This document shows, one piece after another, positions 9,315 to 18,175 of a stretch of 64,000 nt of DNA (the stretch's first letter is position 1; each line of letters starts with the position of its first letter). Source of the DNA: Terribacillus sp. DMT04 (lineage in GTDB: Bacteria > Bacillota > Bacilli > Bacillales > Amphibacillaceae); NCBI RefSeq assembly GCF_019056395.1, contig NZ_CP077639.1, positions 2,482,001 through 2,546,000 on the forward strand, written 5' to 3'. The notes beneath the pieces are model-generated. The model had not been told where the DNA came from, made no database searches, and worked only from the letters and a program-made list of their open reading frames with translations. The translations under genes were made by a program, and so were the position numbers.

Positions 9315-9990
9315 ATCCGTAATCACCTCCTGCTTCATCACGGACAATACGGCCGTTTTCCAGGGCGATGACACGTTTCTTGATTGTGTTTACAATCTCT
9401 TGGCTGTGTGTAGCCATGATGATTGTTGTGCCTGTCTGATTGATATCTTCTAATATTTTCATGATTCCCCATGATGTATCAGGATCTAAGTTACCTGTCG
9501 GCTCATCAGCAATCACGACTTTAGGCTTGTTTGCAATGGCCCGGGCAATTGCAACACGCTGCTGTTCTCCTCCAGAAAGTTCATCTGGAATCGATCTAGC
9601 TTTATGCTTAATTCCGACAAGATCCAGCACTTCCATGACACGGTCCCGAATCAACTTAGGAGACTCTTCTATTACTTCAAGCGCAAAAGCGACATTTTCA
9701 TAGACTGTTAGTTTTGGCAGCAACTTAAAATCTTGGTATACGACGCCGATCTTTCTTCTGATCTGCGGTATTTGACGTTCTTTATATGTGCTTAAATCAA
9801 TATTATCTATTTTCACAGTTCCTGTGTTCGGCTTTTCTCCACGGAAGATCATTTTGACGAATGTGGATTTACCAGCTCCACTTGGGCCAACTAGGTACAC
9901 AAATTCCCCACTATCGATATGCACGTTGACTCCATTCAGCGCAGATACGCCATTGGCATAATCTTTATGCACATCTTTCATATCTATCAT
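9304..9990 (-). CDS. ftsE: Cell division ATP-binding protein FtsE
   Basis: Cytoplasmic ATPase of FtsEX, 228 aa. Walker A is GPSGAGKST (35-43), the ABC signature [10 protein letters not shown] starts at 138, and Walker B VVIADEP starts near 158. It is the first gene of ftsE-ftsX-M23 hydrolase. In B. subtilis FtsEX governs CwlO activity and the timing of asymmetric division. The gene is of usual length and intact. The 285 bp before it hold the cccB terminator and AT-rich sequence where its promoter should lie. Confidence 0.97.
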   Translation of the reverse strand: MIDMKDVHKDYANGVSALNGVNVHIDSGEFVYLVGPSGAGKSTFVKMIFRGEKPNTGTVKIDNIDLSTYKERQIPQIRRKIGVVYQDFKLLPKLTVYENVAFALEVIEESPKLIRDRVMEVLDLVGIKHKARSIPDELSGGEQQRVAIARAIANKPKVVIADEPTGNLDPDTSWGIMKILEDINQTGTTIIMATHSQEIVNTIKKRVIALENGRIVRDEAGGDYGYEA

Positions 9991-10227
9991 GTTTAACTCA
10001 CCTTTTTTATTATTTCATAATCTGCTAAGTATCAGTTGTTTTATGTCGAACATTGTTGAAAGCAATCGAACTAGCTCTCAAACCCAAAACTATTATAACA
10101 TCTTCTTTCTATTTTTTTAGACATAATAATATTACATTTGTGTTTCAATATATGACAATAGGCTCGCTTTTTGAAACAATTGATGCAGTTTTCTGTCGTT
10201 TCCACTTGTTCCCATAGCTGGATACAC

Positions 10228-10263
10228 AACAAAATACCCATACAGCCGTCTGTATGGGTATTT
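10228..10263 (-). terminator. Terminator of cccB
   Basis: Perfect 14-bp stem (aaatacccatacag/ctgtatgggtattt) with a 4-nt loop, followed on the minus strand by TTGTTGTG. The stem is symmetric and A/T-flanked, so it may act on both strands. Confidence 0.85.
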
Positions 10264-10275
10264 GCACGATTGCTC

Positions 10276-10572
10276 TTATTGCTGTTTTAGCAGCCAGTCG
10301 GCGATTTTCTCTGCCTCTTCTCCTTCAGCTTGCCCGGCAGGCATGCCGCCCTTGCCGTTTTCCATAATATCGACCAGTTCTTCTTGGGTATAATCAGAAC
10401 CAAGGTTATCCAACGCTGGGCCACCATTTCCGCCGCTCAAGTCTTGGCCGTGACACATAGCGCAGTTGTTTTCAAACGCTTCTGCAGGAGTCTCTGCCTC
10501 CTCGCTGCCACCGCAAGCGGTTAAGAGAAGGAGAATTAGCAGGCTGCTACTAACTATTACCTGTTTTTTCAA
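10276..10572 (-). CDS. cccB: Cytochrome c-551 lipoprotein CccB
   Basis: Membrane-anchored electron carrier on the outer face of the cytoplasmic membrane, probably passing electrons to terminal oxidases. 98 aa with a lipoprotein signal and lipobox LTAC (C20), then an acidic linker. The single haem site is C37-A-M-C40-H41, and M77 in GGMPAG is the probable sixth haem ligand. It lies between prfB and ftsE as in B. subtilis, and has its own strong terminator. The distance from prfB (about 70 bp) leaves cotranscription open. Confidence 0.94.
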   Translation of the reverse strand: MKKQVIVSSSLLILLLLTACGGSEEAETPAEAFENNCAMCHGQDLSGGNGGPALDNLGSDYTQEELVDIMENGKGGMPAGQAEGEEAEKIADWLLKQQ

Positions 10573-10645
10573 GAGAATCGCATCCTTTTCTGTAAGGTGG
10601 AATAACGGTTCAGCTTGTTATGTTACAAAAGTGTTACAAAAATGC

Positions 10646-11744
10646 TTATAATGTGGAACGCAAGTATGCATTGATAAATGGATCCAGCTGTCCGTCCATT
10701 ACAGCTTGTGTATTTCCAGACTCTACATTCGTTCTGTGATCTTTTACCATTGAATATGGGTGGAACACGTAAGAACGAATTTGACTTCCCCAGCCGATTT
10801 CCTTTTGCTCACCACGGATTTCGTTCAGCTCTTGCTGCTGCTTTTCAATTTCAAGCTGATACAGCTTCGCTTTCAGCATCTTCATCGCGTGTTCCCGGTT
10901 TTTAATCTGAGAACGCTCAGATTGACACGTTACAACGGTGTTTGTCGGAAGGTGCGTAATCCGAACCGCCGAATCCGTTGTATTGACGTGCTGTCCGCCG
11001 GCACCGCTGGAACGATACGTATCAATTTTGAGATCTTCTGTACGGATGTCTACATCAATATCGTCATCAAATTCAGGCATCACATCACAAGAAACGAAGG
11101 ACGTATGACGTCGGCCTGAGCTGTCGAATGGTGAAATACGGACAAGACGATGCACGCCTTTTTCCGCTTTCAAATATCCATATGCGTTAAGCCCTTTAAT
11201 CAAGAGCGTTACACTTTTCACGCCAGCTTCCTCACCTGGAAGATAATCTAGTGTTTCTACTTTGAAATCACGCTGTTCTGCCCACCGCGTATACATACGA
11301 AGCAGCATGCTCGCCCAGTCTTGGGATTCTGTACCGCCTGCACCTGGATGCAGTTCCAAAATCGCATTGTTTCTATCATACGGTTCGCTCAATAGCATAA
11401 GCAGTTCAAATTCATCAACTGATGTGCGCATTGCAACGATTTCTTCCTCTAATTCCGCGCGAAGATCTTCATCTGCTTCTTCCTTTACCAATTCAAGGGA
11501 AACTTCCAAGTCTTCATGACGAGAAACGAGTTTTTCATAGCCGTCGACTGTTTCTTTCAAGCCGTTCGACTCATTGATTACTTTTTGCGCTGTCTCTTGA
11601 TTATCCCAAAATGTTGGGTCCAGCATTAGATCTTCCAGTTCAGCAATACGAGCTTTCTTCTGATCTAAGTCAAAGAGACCCCCTAAAGTCTGTTAGTTGT
11701 GTTTCCATCCGGTCAATTTCATTTCTAATTTCTGCTAATTCCAT
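10646..11744 (-). CDS. prfB: Peptide chain release factor 2 (programmed +1 frameshift)
   Basis: Recognises UGA and UAA stop codons and triggers peptide release. Translation starts at the ATG at 11744 (SD gaggtg) and reads 24 codons to an in-frame TGA at 11672-11670. A +1 shift at CTT TGA C moves into the main frame, giving about 365 aa. The stop-recognition motif SPF falls at about 204-206 and the peptidyl-transferase motif GGQ at about 249-251, both at the usual positions. The frame therefore looks like two ORFs but is one gene. It lies downstream of secA as in B. subtilis, where the two are cotranscribed. Confidence 0.97.
11669..11684 (-). promoter_or_regulatory. prfB programmed frameshift signal
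   Basis: On the minus strand the sequence AGGGGG TCT CTT TGA C contains the internal SD-like element, the slippery CTT, the in-frame UGA and the following C that define RF2 autoregulation: low RF2 means slow termination and more +1 shifting. Confidence 0.95.
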
Positions 11745-11799
11745 ATTCTTCACCTCATTAGTTTCTCTGACAAATCTTATTATACGCTATGACCGCGAC

Positions 11800-11829
11800 A
11801 GAACCTGTGCAACAACCAGCACAGGTTCT
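11800..11829 (-). other. Stem-loop between secA and prfB
   Basis: Perfect 11-bp stem (agaacctgtgc/gcacaggttct) with an 8-nt loop right after the secA stop. No T run follows on the minus strand, so it is not a normal terminator. It may be a processing or stability element in a secA-prfB transcript. Confidence 0.5.
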
Positions 11830-11835
11830 TCGGCG

Positions 11836-14352
11836 TCACTGCCCGTGGCAGTTTTTGTATTTCTTGCCGCTGCCGCATGGGCACGGATCATTCCGTCCCA
11901 CCGTATCAGCTTTCACGGCTGGTGTTTTTTTCTTTTTCTTCTCAGCCTGTGTATCGTCTCCGCTGACAGCTTGCACGCCTTTGGCAACTTGCTCACGCTG
12001 CAAGTTATCGCGGATTTCTGCTTTCAGCACATATCGAGTTACTTCTTCTTTAATAGATGTTACCATCTCTTCGAACATGTTGTACCCTTCCAGCTGATAT
12101 TCACGGAGCGGATCATTTTGACCGTAAGCGCGCAAATGAATACCTTGACGCAGCTGGTCCATCTGATCAATATGATCCATCCATTTCGTATCGACTGTAC
12201 GAAGCAGAATAACCTTCTCAAATTCACGCATTTGATCTGGCGTCATTTCTTCTTCTTTTTGTTTCAAGTGCGCTTGGATTTTCTCCATGAGCAGTTCTTC
12301 GATTTCTTCTTCGTCTTTGTTTTTCAGTTCATCAACCGTCAGCTTGTCCTGCGGTAATAAGTTAGCATGTGTGTATTCTGCTAATGCGTCTAATGCCCAT
12401 GCTTCCTCCGATTCTTCTGCTGTATGCGCACGTACAACCATATGAACCGTATCTCTCACCATCTCATCAATAATTGCATGAAGATCTTGGCTGTCGATTA
12501 CTTCGAAACGCTGCTTGTAGATGATCTCACGCTGTTCACGAAGCACATCATCATAAGATAGAACCGTTTTACGAGAATCGAAGTTATTTCCTTCTACTCG
12601 TTTCTGAGCAGATTCTACTGCACGAGATACCATCTTGCTCTCAATCGGTGTATCGTCATCCATACCTAGACGGTCCATCATATTGCGCATATTATCTGAT
12701 CCAAAACGACGCATCAGTTCATCTTCCATTGATAAGTAGAACTGCGTTACACCAGGATCTCCCTGACGACCGGCACGACCGCGCAGCTGGTTATCAATTC
12801 GGCGAGACTCATGACGCTCTGTTCCGATAACAGCAAGACCGCCAAGTTCCAGCACACCATCTCCCAGTTTAATATCTGTACCACGACCGGCCATATTGGT
12901 TGCAATGGTTACTGCACCTTTTTGTCCAGCGTCCTCGATAATTTCCGCCTCTCGGTGGTGGTTCTTCGCGTTCAAGACATTATGCGGCACACGCGCACGA
13001 GTCAGCATTTTGCTAATCAGTTCCGATGTTTCAACTGCTACAGTACCGACAAGCACGGGCTGTCCCGTTTCATGACGCGCCTTGATTTCTTCAACTACCG
13101 CACGGAACTTGCCTTCCATCGATTTGAAAATATAGTCCGATTTATCTTGGCGTGTAATTTCTTTATTCGTTGGAATAACAAGCACGTCCATGTTGTAGAT
13201 ATTACGGAACTCTTCTTCCTCTGTTTTCGCTGTACCCGTCATACCAGCAAGCTTATTGTACATACGGAAGTAGTTCTGGAATGTGATGGAAGCGAGTGTC
13301 ATGCTTTCATTCTGGATCTGCAAGCCTTCCTTCGCCTCAATGGACTGGTGCAAACCATCGCTGTATCGGCGGCCTTTCATCAGACGACCAGTAAAGCTGT
13401 CGACGATTACTACTTCGCCTTCTTCTACCACGTAATCCGTATCCCGGTGCATCGTCACATGTGCTTTCAACGCTTGATTAATATGGTGCGTGATGGCAAC
13501 ATTTTTCAAGTCGAATAAGTTTTCAATACCAAAAAACTTCTCTGCTTTGTTGATGCCTTCTTCTGTCAGCAAAACCGATTTCGTTTTAATATCATTCGTA
13601 TAATCTTCTTCATTTTTCAGCACACGCACAAAGGAGTTCGCCTGTGCGTATAAACTAGCTGACTTCGCTGCTGAACCGGAAATAATTAGCGGTGTACGCG
13701 CTTCATCGATTAAGATAGAATCGACCTCATCGACAATCGCAAAATTAAGCGGCCGCTGGACCATCTGGTCTTTATACAGCACCATATTATCACGAAGATA
13801 GTCGAATCCTAGTTCATTGTTCGTGCTGTAGGTGATATCCGCTGCATATGCTTCTTGTTTTTGTTCACGCGTCATACCGACACTATTCAGTCCAACAGTC
13901 AATCCAAGAAATTCGAATAAAGGACGGTTATTCTCTGCATCACGGCCAGCCAAGTAGTCGTTGACTGTCACGATGTGCACGCCGTCGCTGGATAATGCAT
14001 TCAAATACGCCGGCAGGGAACTGGCAAGTGTTTTACCTTCCCCTGTCTTCATCTCGGCAATATTCCCATTATGAATAGCAATACCGCCAAGCAGCTGCAC
14101 GTGGAACGGACGCATGCCAAGCACACGTTCTGCTGCTTCTCTTACTGTTGCAAATGCTTCTGGCAGCAAGTCATCCAATGTTTCGCCTTTTTGGTAGCGA
14201 TTCTTGAATTCTGTCGTTTTTTCTTTTAATTGTTCATCTGTATATGCTCTATATTCATCCGCTAAACTTTCAATTTGTTCGGCTGTTTTCTGGGCACGGC
14301 TGACTTGTTTTTGCGTACCGTCACCAAACACCCGTTTCAGTAGTCCACGCAT
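11836..14352 (-). CDS. secA: Preprotein translocase ATPase SecA
   Basis: Motor that pushes unfolded preproteins through SecYEG. 838 aa, the usual length. Walker A MKTGEGKT is at 101-108, the DEVD box at 208-211, helicase-type motifs include GRAGRQGD, and the C-terminal zinc site is [13 protein letters not shown] (C824, C826, C835, H836). The ATG at 14352 has an agaggag site seven bases upstream; the longer upstream frame lacks one. A promoter is visible at 14396-14424. It is read together with, or just before, prfB. Confidence 0.97.
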   Translation of the reverse strand: MRGLLKRVFGDGTQKQVSRAQKTAEQIESLADEYRAYTDEQLKEKTTEFKNRYQKGETLDDLLPEAFATVREAAERVLGMRPFHVQLLGGIAIHNGNIAEMKTGEGKTLASSLPAYLNALSSDGVHIVTVNDYLAGRDAENNRPLFEFLGLTVGLNSVGMTREQKQEAYAADITYSTNNELGFDYLRDNMVLYKDQMVQRPLNFAIVDEVDSILIDEARTPLIISGSAAKSASLYAQANSFVRVLKNEEDYTNDIKTKSVLLTEEGINKAEKFFGIENLFDLKNVAITHHINQALKAHVTMHRDTDYVVEEGEVVIVDSFTGRLMKGRRYSDGLHQSIEAKEGLQIQNESMTLASITFQNYFRMYNKLAGMTGTAKTEEEEFRNIYNMDVLVIPTNKEITRQDKSDYIFKSMEGKFRAVVEEIKARHETGQPVLVGTVAVETSELISKMLTRARVPHNVLNAKNHHREAEIIEDAGQKGAVTIATNMAGRGTDIKLGDGVLELGGLAVIGTERHESRRIDNQLRGRAGRQGDPGVTQFYLSMEDELMRRFGSDNMRNMMDRLGMDDDTPIESKMVSRAVESAQKRVEGNNFDSRKTVLSYDDVLREQREIIYKQRFEVIDSQDLHAIIDEMVRDTVHMVVRAHTAEESEEAWALDALAEYTHANLLPQDKLTVDELKNKDEEEIEELLMEKIQAHLKQKEEEMTPDQMREFEKVILLRTVDTKWMDHIDQMDQLRQGIHLRAYGQNDPLREYQLEGYNMFEEMVTSIKEEVTRYVLKAEIRDNLQREQVAKGVQAVSGDDTQAEKKKKKTPAVKADTVGRNDPCPCGSGKKYKNCHGQ

Positions 14353-14395
14353 TATAACGCTCCTCTTTAAATCAAAAAAGTATAGTCCAAAAATA

Positions 14396-14424
14396 ATAAT
14401 AACACTAGGTTTCACGGTTTACAA
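14396..14424 (-). promoter_or_regulatory. Probable SigA promoter of secA
   Basis: On the minus strand TTGTAA is followed by a 17-bp spacer and TATTAT. The start point would give a leader of about 35-40 nt before the secA ribosome site. It lies just downstream of an intrinsic terminator, so secA starts its own transcript. Confidence 0.6.
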
Positions 14425-14452
14425 GAAAGGGAAATCGACCCATCTGCAAAAT

Positions 14453-14488
14453 AAAAAAATCAGCGACACCCAGTCCCGGGAGCGTCGC
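14453..14488 (-). terminator. Terminator of the small transcription unit upstream of secA
   Basis: On the minus strand the stem gcgac/gtcgc is extended by G-U pairs around a GC-rich loop, and then comes TGATTTTTTTA. It marks the end of a transcript that begins before secA and after hpf. Confidence 0.7.
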
Positions 14489-14559
14489 CTTCATTTAAGG
14501 AGTAATGATGAATATAAGCAGTACTTGTAATCCTTGACATCGCTACATCTCCGCTTGAA

Positions 14560-14640
14560 TCCACCGTTATGGGAATGCGCAGCCTCAAGAGGGAAAGGCT
14601 GCGGCATTCAGGTGGAGTCTTGCGGGGGAAAAGGAAGACT
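14560..14640 (-). other. Two adjacent strong RNA hairpins in the 3' region of the small unit
   Basis: Hairpin 1 (14560-14616) has an outer 6-bp stem tccacc/ggtgga and an inner stem gaatgc plus gcagcct pairing with aggctgc plus gcattc (one bulged G). Hairpin 2 (14616-14640) has agtctt/aagact around a G-rich loop. A further stem cgtgat/atcacg (14656-14678) lies in the 3' end of the ORF. The strand is assigned from the terminator and ORF; the stems themselves are symmetric. Confidence 0.55.
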
Positions 14641-14645
14641 GTCCC

Positions 14646-14846
14646 TCAGAAGACACGTGATCTGGAGGACAAATCACGCTGCATTTGTTCGATGCACCAG
14701 CGCTCAAGCTGCTGCTGCTTCCATTGAAGTTCCGCGAGTCTTCGATTGGTCGCCGCAATTATCTCAAGCAGCTGTGTGATCGTCTGCTCATGCTGTGTGA
14801 GTTGTGGATGAGAGACTCGGTCGACAGCATAATCTGAATGTCTGAT
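14646..14846 (-). CDS. 66-codon ORF with ATC start, unknown function
   Basis: An open frame of 66 codons has no ATG, GTG or TTG start, but an AGGAGGT ribosome site at 14854-14860 lies eight bases before ATC at 14846. An in-frame TAA further upstream, with no conventional start after it, makes ATC the likely initiator; rare AUU/AUC starts are known, infC being the classic AUU case. The product begins M(I)RHSDYAVDRV and is a Leu/Gln/Arg-rich helix with heptad-like spacing (QLTQHEQTITQLLEII) and one Cys. I do not recognise it. It lies in its own unit between the hpf and secA terminators. It could instead be a gene disabled by loss of its ATG. Confidence 0.5.
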   Translation of the reverse strand: MRHSDYAVDRVSHPQLTQHEQTITQLLEIIAATNRRLAELQWKQQQLERWCIEQMQRDLSSRSRVF

Positions 14847-14877
14847 GGTCAGTACCTCCTTTGTTGTAGCTAACTTA

Positions 14878-15031
14878 TTTATACCATCTGTGTTTCCAAA
14901 CGAAAAACAGCCGTTTTACGAAAACGATGAAAGCTTTTCTCCAGAAAATACGTAAATTCGGCACTATCCGACAGATTTCATCTCAATTTTCAAGCAATAT
15001 TGAGATATTCATCCTCCGTTTTCGTAAAACG
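14878..15031. promoter_or_regulatory. Control region upstream of the ATC-start ORF: paired palindromic sites
   Basis: Two 15-bp sites, CGTTTTACGAAAACG at 14912-14926 and its exact reverse complement at 15017-15031, each have the dyad form CGTTTT-N3-AAAACG. Between them lies a stem-loop atctcaat/attgagat (14980-15006). A TATAAA-like -10 for the minus strand is at 14878-14883, with only a weak -35. The layout suggests a regulator operator or a looping site. Confidence 0.4.
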
Positions 15032-15050
15032 AGTTAAATTTTTGTTGGCT

Positions 15051-15080
15051 TATGAAAAAAGACAGACGCATATGCGTCTG
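15051..15080 (-). terminator. Terminator of hpf
   Basis: The perfect 18-bp palindrome cagacgcatatgcgtctg is followed on the minus strand by TCTTTTTTCATA. Confidence 0.85.
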
Positions 15081-15099
15081 CCCCTTCTATATGTTTTCA

Positions 15100-15687
15100 T
15101 TAACTAGGCTCAATCAGCCCATATCTTCCATCTTTTCGTTTATAGACGACATTTGTATCGTTCGTCGCCGAGTTTGTGTAAACGAAGAAGCTATGACCCA
15201 GCATATCCATCTGTAAAATTGCTTCTTCTGAATCCATTGGTTTCAAGTCAAAACGCTTGTTTCGTACAATTTCGAATGAGCTATCATCAGCTTCCTCATC
15301 CGGCTCCGTCGTCACAACGGCATTCGTTGCACTCACAGCACCTTCATTTTCCATCTCAGCAAATGCATGCTTCGGTGCAGAGCCATTCTGCCGGGACCGG
15401 CGGTTCACTCTCGTCTTATGCTTTCTGATTTGACGCTCCAGCTTCGTCACAACCAAATCAATTGCAGCATACAGATCAACATGATTATCCTCAGCCCGTA
15501 AGAGCAAGTTCTTCATTGGAATCGTCACTTCAATCTTCGACTCATTGTTGTGCACACTCAAGTTCACGTGAACCTCGGAATTGACCGGGGAATCAAAATA
15601 TCTCTCCAGCTTGCCAACCTTTTTCTCAATGTAGTCTTTGATTGCCTGTGTTGCCTCGACATTCTCGCCACGAATATTGTACTTCAT
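15100..15687 (-). CDS. hpf: Ribosome hibernation promoting factor, long form
   Basis: Binds the 30S decoding centre and dimerises 70S ribosomes into inactive 100S particles in stationary phase and stress. 195 aa: N-terminal S30AE domain (about 1-100), a variable linker rich in Ala and acidic residues, and the C-terminal dimerisation domain (about 135-192, with the SEEAILQMDMLGHSFFVY region). SD aaaggagg lies nine bases before the ATG. It has a SigB-type promoter and its own terminator. Orthologue of B. subtilis YvyD, which is also under general stress control. Confidence 0.96.
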   Translation of the reverse strand: MKYNIRGENVEATQAIKDYIEKKVGKLERYFDSPVNSEVHVNLSVHNNESKIEVTIPMKNLLLRAEDNHVDLYAAIDLVVTKLERQIRKHKTRVNRRSRQNGSAPKHAFAEMENEGAVSATNAVVTTEPDEEADDSSFEIVRNKRFDLKPMDSEEAILQMDMLGHSFFVYTNSATNDTNVVYKRKDGRYGLIEPS

Positions 15688-15728
15688 AACAAGTGTCCTC
15701 CTTTCATCCTTATGAGGATACTTTCTAC

Positions 15729-15754
15729 ATTCCCTTTACAATTCCTTCATAAAC
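15729..15754 (-). promoter_or_regulatory. Probable SigB promoter of hpf
   Basis: On the minus strand GTTTAT-N14-GGGAAT closely fits the SigB consensus GTTTAA-N12-15-GGGTAT and lies about 45 bp before the hpf start. B. subtilis yvyD is a known SigB and SigH target. Confidence 0.65.
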
Positions 15755-15825
15755 CAAGAAAGTAATCAGAAAAATAAGAAATATAGTCGAATACCGTCAC
15801 AAGTTGGACAAGGAAACTTTACATG

Positions 15826-15851
15826 AGAAAACGCCCGGACGTAGTCCGAGC
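15826..15851 (-). terminator. Terminator of the flaG-fliD-fliS-fliT operon
   Basis: On the minus strand the stem gctcggac/gtccgggc with a 3-nt loop is followed by GTTTTCTC, directly after fliT. Confidence 0.75.
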
Positions 15852-15855
15852 GCGC

Positions 15856-16209
15856 TTATTTGCGTTTATCTAAAAATCTTCCATCAAGTGTCTGCATGCT
15901 CGCGTACGGATTGATATACTTCTTGCCTGATTGTTTCTGCTTTTTAATCGTCCGCATATCAATTTTAAGCTGTTCAAAAATCTGCTCAACTTGAGAGCTG
16001 ATTCGCTCATTCAGAGGCAGCAACGCTTTGCCCAGTTTCTCTTCTTCTGGAGAGAAAGGCGCCTGCAGCCCCTCCATTTGCTGAGAGCGAACTTCCATCA
16101 GCTTTGTTAAGGATTGCACAACCTCTTCTCGATTTTCCGCCGTTACCTGCTGCGAAACGAGCGTATCGAGCTGGAGCGTCGTATCATACAATGCCTGTAC
16201 ACGGTTCAT
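15856..16209 (-). CDS. fliT: Flagellar protein FliT
   Basis: Small helical export chaperone of the flagellar type III system, thought to hold the cap protein FliD. 117 aa and almost wholly helical, with a basic C-terminal tail (KKQKQSGKK). The start at 16209 forms an ATGA overlap with the fliS stop and has a ggagcc site inside fliS. A longer frame exists but would overlap fliS by 61 bp. Family assignment rests largely on position after fliD and fliS, because FliT sequences diverge fast. Confidence 0.85.
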   Translation of the reverse strand: MNRVQALYDTTLQLDTLVSQQVTAENREEVVQSLTKLMEVRSQQMEGLQAPFSPEEEKLGKALLPLNERISSQVEQIFEQLKIDMRTIKKQKQSGKKYINPYASMQTLDGRFLDKRK

Positions 16210-16607
16210 CAGACGCTGGCTCCATTTCCAAACTGCTGCTGACGAGTTTGTTTTACAACTTCTTTCCATGTGTCGCGGAAATCCGTAACAAACTCTAAGG
16301 CCGTGCTTAGAGCCTGCTCATCATTGTTTGTATTTGCTTGGATCAGCTGCTGGTTGATAAAATCATATAAAGGCATAATCTCTTTAGAAATGGGCACCTC
16401 TTGATCCAGCGTAATCATTAACTCACGAATGATGTTTTGCGCCTTTTGGATGTTCGTGTTTTTTGATTCGATATCTTGCTTTTGCATCGCTTGTTGAGCA
16501 AATTTAATGAATTTGATACAGCCGTTATACAGCATGAGCGTGAGCTCTCCAGGGGAAGCAGTTTGCACGGAATTCTGCTGATATGCTTGGTAATTTTGTA
16601 CGGACAT
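16209..16607 (-). CDS. fliS: Flagellin export chaperone FliS
   Basis: Binds the C-terminus of newly made flagellin and prevents premature polymerisation in the cytoplasm; in B. subtilis it works with FliW-CsrA homeostasis. 132 aa, four-helix protein with the family N-terminus (NYQAYQQNSVQTASPGEL) and the LMLYNGCIKFIK segment. It sits 20 bp after fliD and overlaps fliT by four bases. Confidence 0.95.
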   Translation of the reverse strand: MSVQNYQAYQQNSVQTASPGELTLMLYNGCIKFIKFAQQAMQKQDIESKNTNIQKAQNIIRELMITLDQEVPISKEIMPLYDFINQQLIQANTNNDEQALSTALEFVTDFRDTWKEVVKQTRQQQFGNGASV

Positions 16608-16627
16608 TTGTATTACTCCTTTAGCGC

Positions 16628-18160
16628 TTATCCACTAAATTGTGAAGTCAGATAAGCGGATTGTTGGTTCATTTGGCTGATAGCTTGCTCCATGGCTGAG
16701 AATTGGCGCCAGTAACGATCCTCTGTTTGTGTTAAATAGTCTTGAAAGTCGTCGATACGGTCCTGAACATCATTTAGTTGCTTACCTAGAGTAAACTGTT
16801 CATTGGTGTATGTTGATTTACCGGCCTTTTCATAGATATTATCCATTGTTGCACTCAATGTATCTTCTATTCTATTTACAATCCCTCTACCGGCACCTTC
16901 TACATCATTAGAGAAGAGCTTATAGACTCCCTCTGGATTTTCTCTTAGGCTTTTTTTGAGATCTTCCTCATCGATAATAAGTTTACCATGTTCTAAATAA
17001 TCGTTAGAGGTGTTAATACCAATCTGGGACAGGTGTGTATAATCGCCTCCATTTTCTATATTGTTGTACCAAGCAGATCGCAAAGAGTATAGACTGTTTT
17101 GTAATACGGAATCACCTTTCAGCAAACCACTCTTAGCTTTCTCATTCCATAGTTTGATTTCGTCTTCTGACATTTCTTTTTTCTGGTCATCAGTCAGTGG
17201 TGGATAGTCACGATATCGCTTTTCATCAAGCTTACCGTTAACATCCTCAATTATCTTATTGTAGGAATCGACAAACGCTTTAATTTTCTCAAAGGCAGCG
17301 TCGACATCATTTTCAACTTTCACTTTCACAGGGTTTGTGGTTTCTGCCGTAAAGTTGAATGTAACACCGCCCAAGGTATAGTTGTTACTGTGTGAAGTGA
17401 TTTTTAATGCTCCATTGTATGTGAATTCGGCATTTTTCCCTGGTGTTTCCTCTGTAGCATCTAATTGTAAAAACTTAGTTAGGAAATTATTTTCAAACTT
17501 GATTTCTGGTCCGTTTACTTCGGGGTTAAAATCACCCGTATCCTTCTTCTCTAATATAACTTTTCGTGATTCTCCATCATAAAATGCTCTTACACCTGCA
17601 TCAGAATCGGTTATTTTTTTTAGAATATCATTTAGACTGTCACTTTTTTCAAATGTGATTTGATGTGGAGGATCCTGTTCAATTCCATCTTCGTTAAAGG
17701 TTGTAAACGAAAACGTTAAGTCATCGTTTGTAATTTCAGCAGTGTTTGTAAACTCTTGTCCTTCAATAGGGGCATCCGGATCAAAATCTGCACTAGCAAT
17801 CGGTTGTAGACTGTAGTTTATTGCAGCAGTTGCCACCTTTTCAACACTAATAGAGTAGGTTCCATTCGCACTACTAGAAGAGGCAGTCGCAGTCACTCCA
17901 GAGCCAGTAATGGAAGTTGACTTATTATTATAAGTAGTCGATAATTTCATATCTAAGATACTATCGTCCAGCTTTGATAAAGACGTATTGATCTCCCGAT
18001 AAGAATCTTGCTGCCAATTCAATTTTGTTTCTTCCTGCTCCATCTTATATAACTTCTGTCTTTCAGCATTCATCAGCTGTTCCACCAGAGAGTCTGTATC
18101 CATTCCAGATGCAAGTCCTCCGACACGCATCGAATTGCTGCCTGATATACTATCTACCAT
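16628..18160 (-). CDS. fliD: Flagellar filament capping protein FliD
   Basis: Forms the cap at the filament tip under which exported flagellin folds. 510 aa. The conserved N-terminal D0 segment contains RVGGLASGMDTDSLVEQLM, the middle D2-D3 part is acidic and variable, and the C-terminal coiled segment (TQTEDRYWRQFSAMEQAISQ) matches the family. Second gene of the SigD-type flaG operon, 15 bp after flaG. Confidence 0.96.
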   Translation of the reverse strand: MVDSISGSNSMRVGGLASGMDTDSLVEQLMNAERQKLYKMEQEETKLNWQQDSYREINTSLSKLDDSILDMKLSTTYNNKSTSITGSGVTATASSSSANGTYSISVEKVATAAINYSLQPIASADFDPDAPIEGQEFTNTAEITNDDLTFSFTTFNEDGIEQDPPHQITFEKSDSLNDILKKITDSDAGVRAFYDGESRKVILEKKDTGDFNPEVNGPEIKFENNFLTKFLQLDATEETPGKNAEFTYNGALKITSHSNNYTLGGVTFNFTAETTNPVKVKVENDVDAAFEKIKAFVDSYNKIIEDVNGKLDEKRYRDYPPLTDDQKKEMSEDEIKLWNEKAKSGLLKGDSVLQNSLYSLRSAWYNNIENGGDYTHLSQIGINTSNDYLEHGKLIIDEEDLKKSLRENPEGVYKLFSNDVEGAGRGIVNRIEDTLSATMDNIYEKAGKSTYTNEQFTLGKQLNDVQDRIDDFQDYLTQTEDRYWRQFSAMEQAISQMNQQSAYLTSQFSG

Positions 18161-18175
18161 TTTATCACCTGCTCC

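Noticed and set aside
10646-11626. prfB read as a broken gene or pseudogene
   Set aside because: The in-frame TGA sits in a perfect RF2 frameshift context and the two parts give the normal protein length.
11611-12357. 248-codon plus-strand ORF over prfB and secA ends
   Set aside because: Antisense to secA and to the prfB start; no ribosome site and Phe/Leu-rich nonsense-like product.
14534-14779. 81-codon plus-strand ORF between secA and hpf
   Set aside because: No ribosome site, composition atypical, and it runs antisense over the hairpins and the minus-strand ORF that has a strong ribosome site and terminator.
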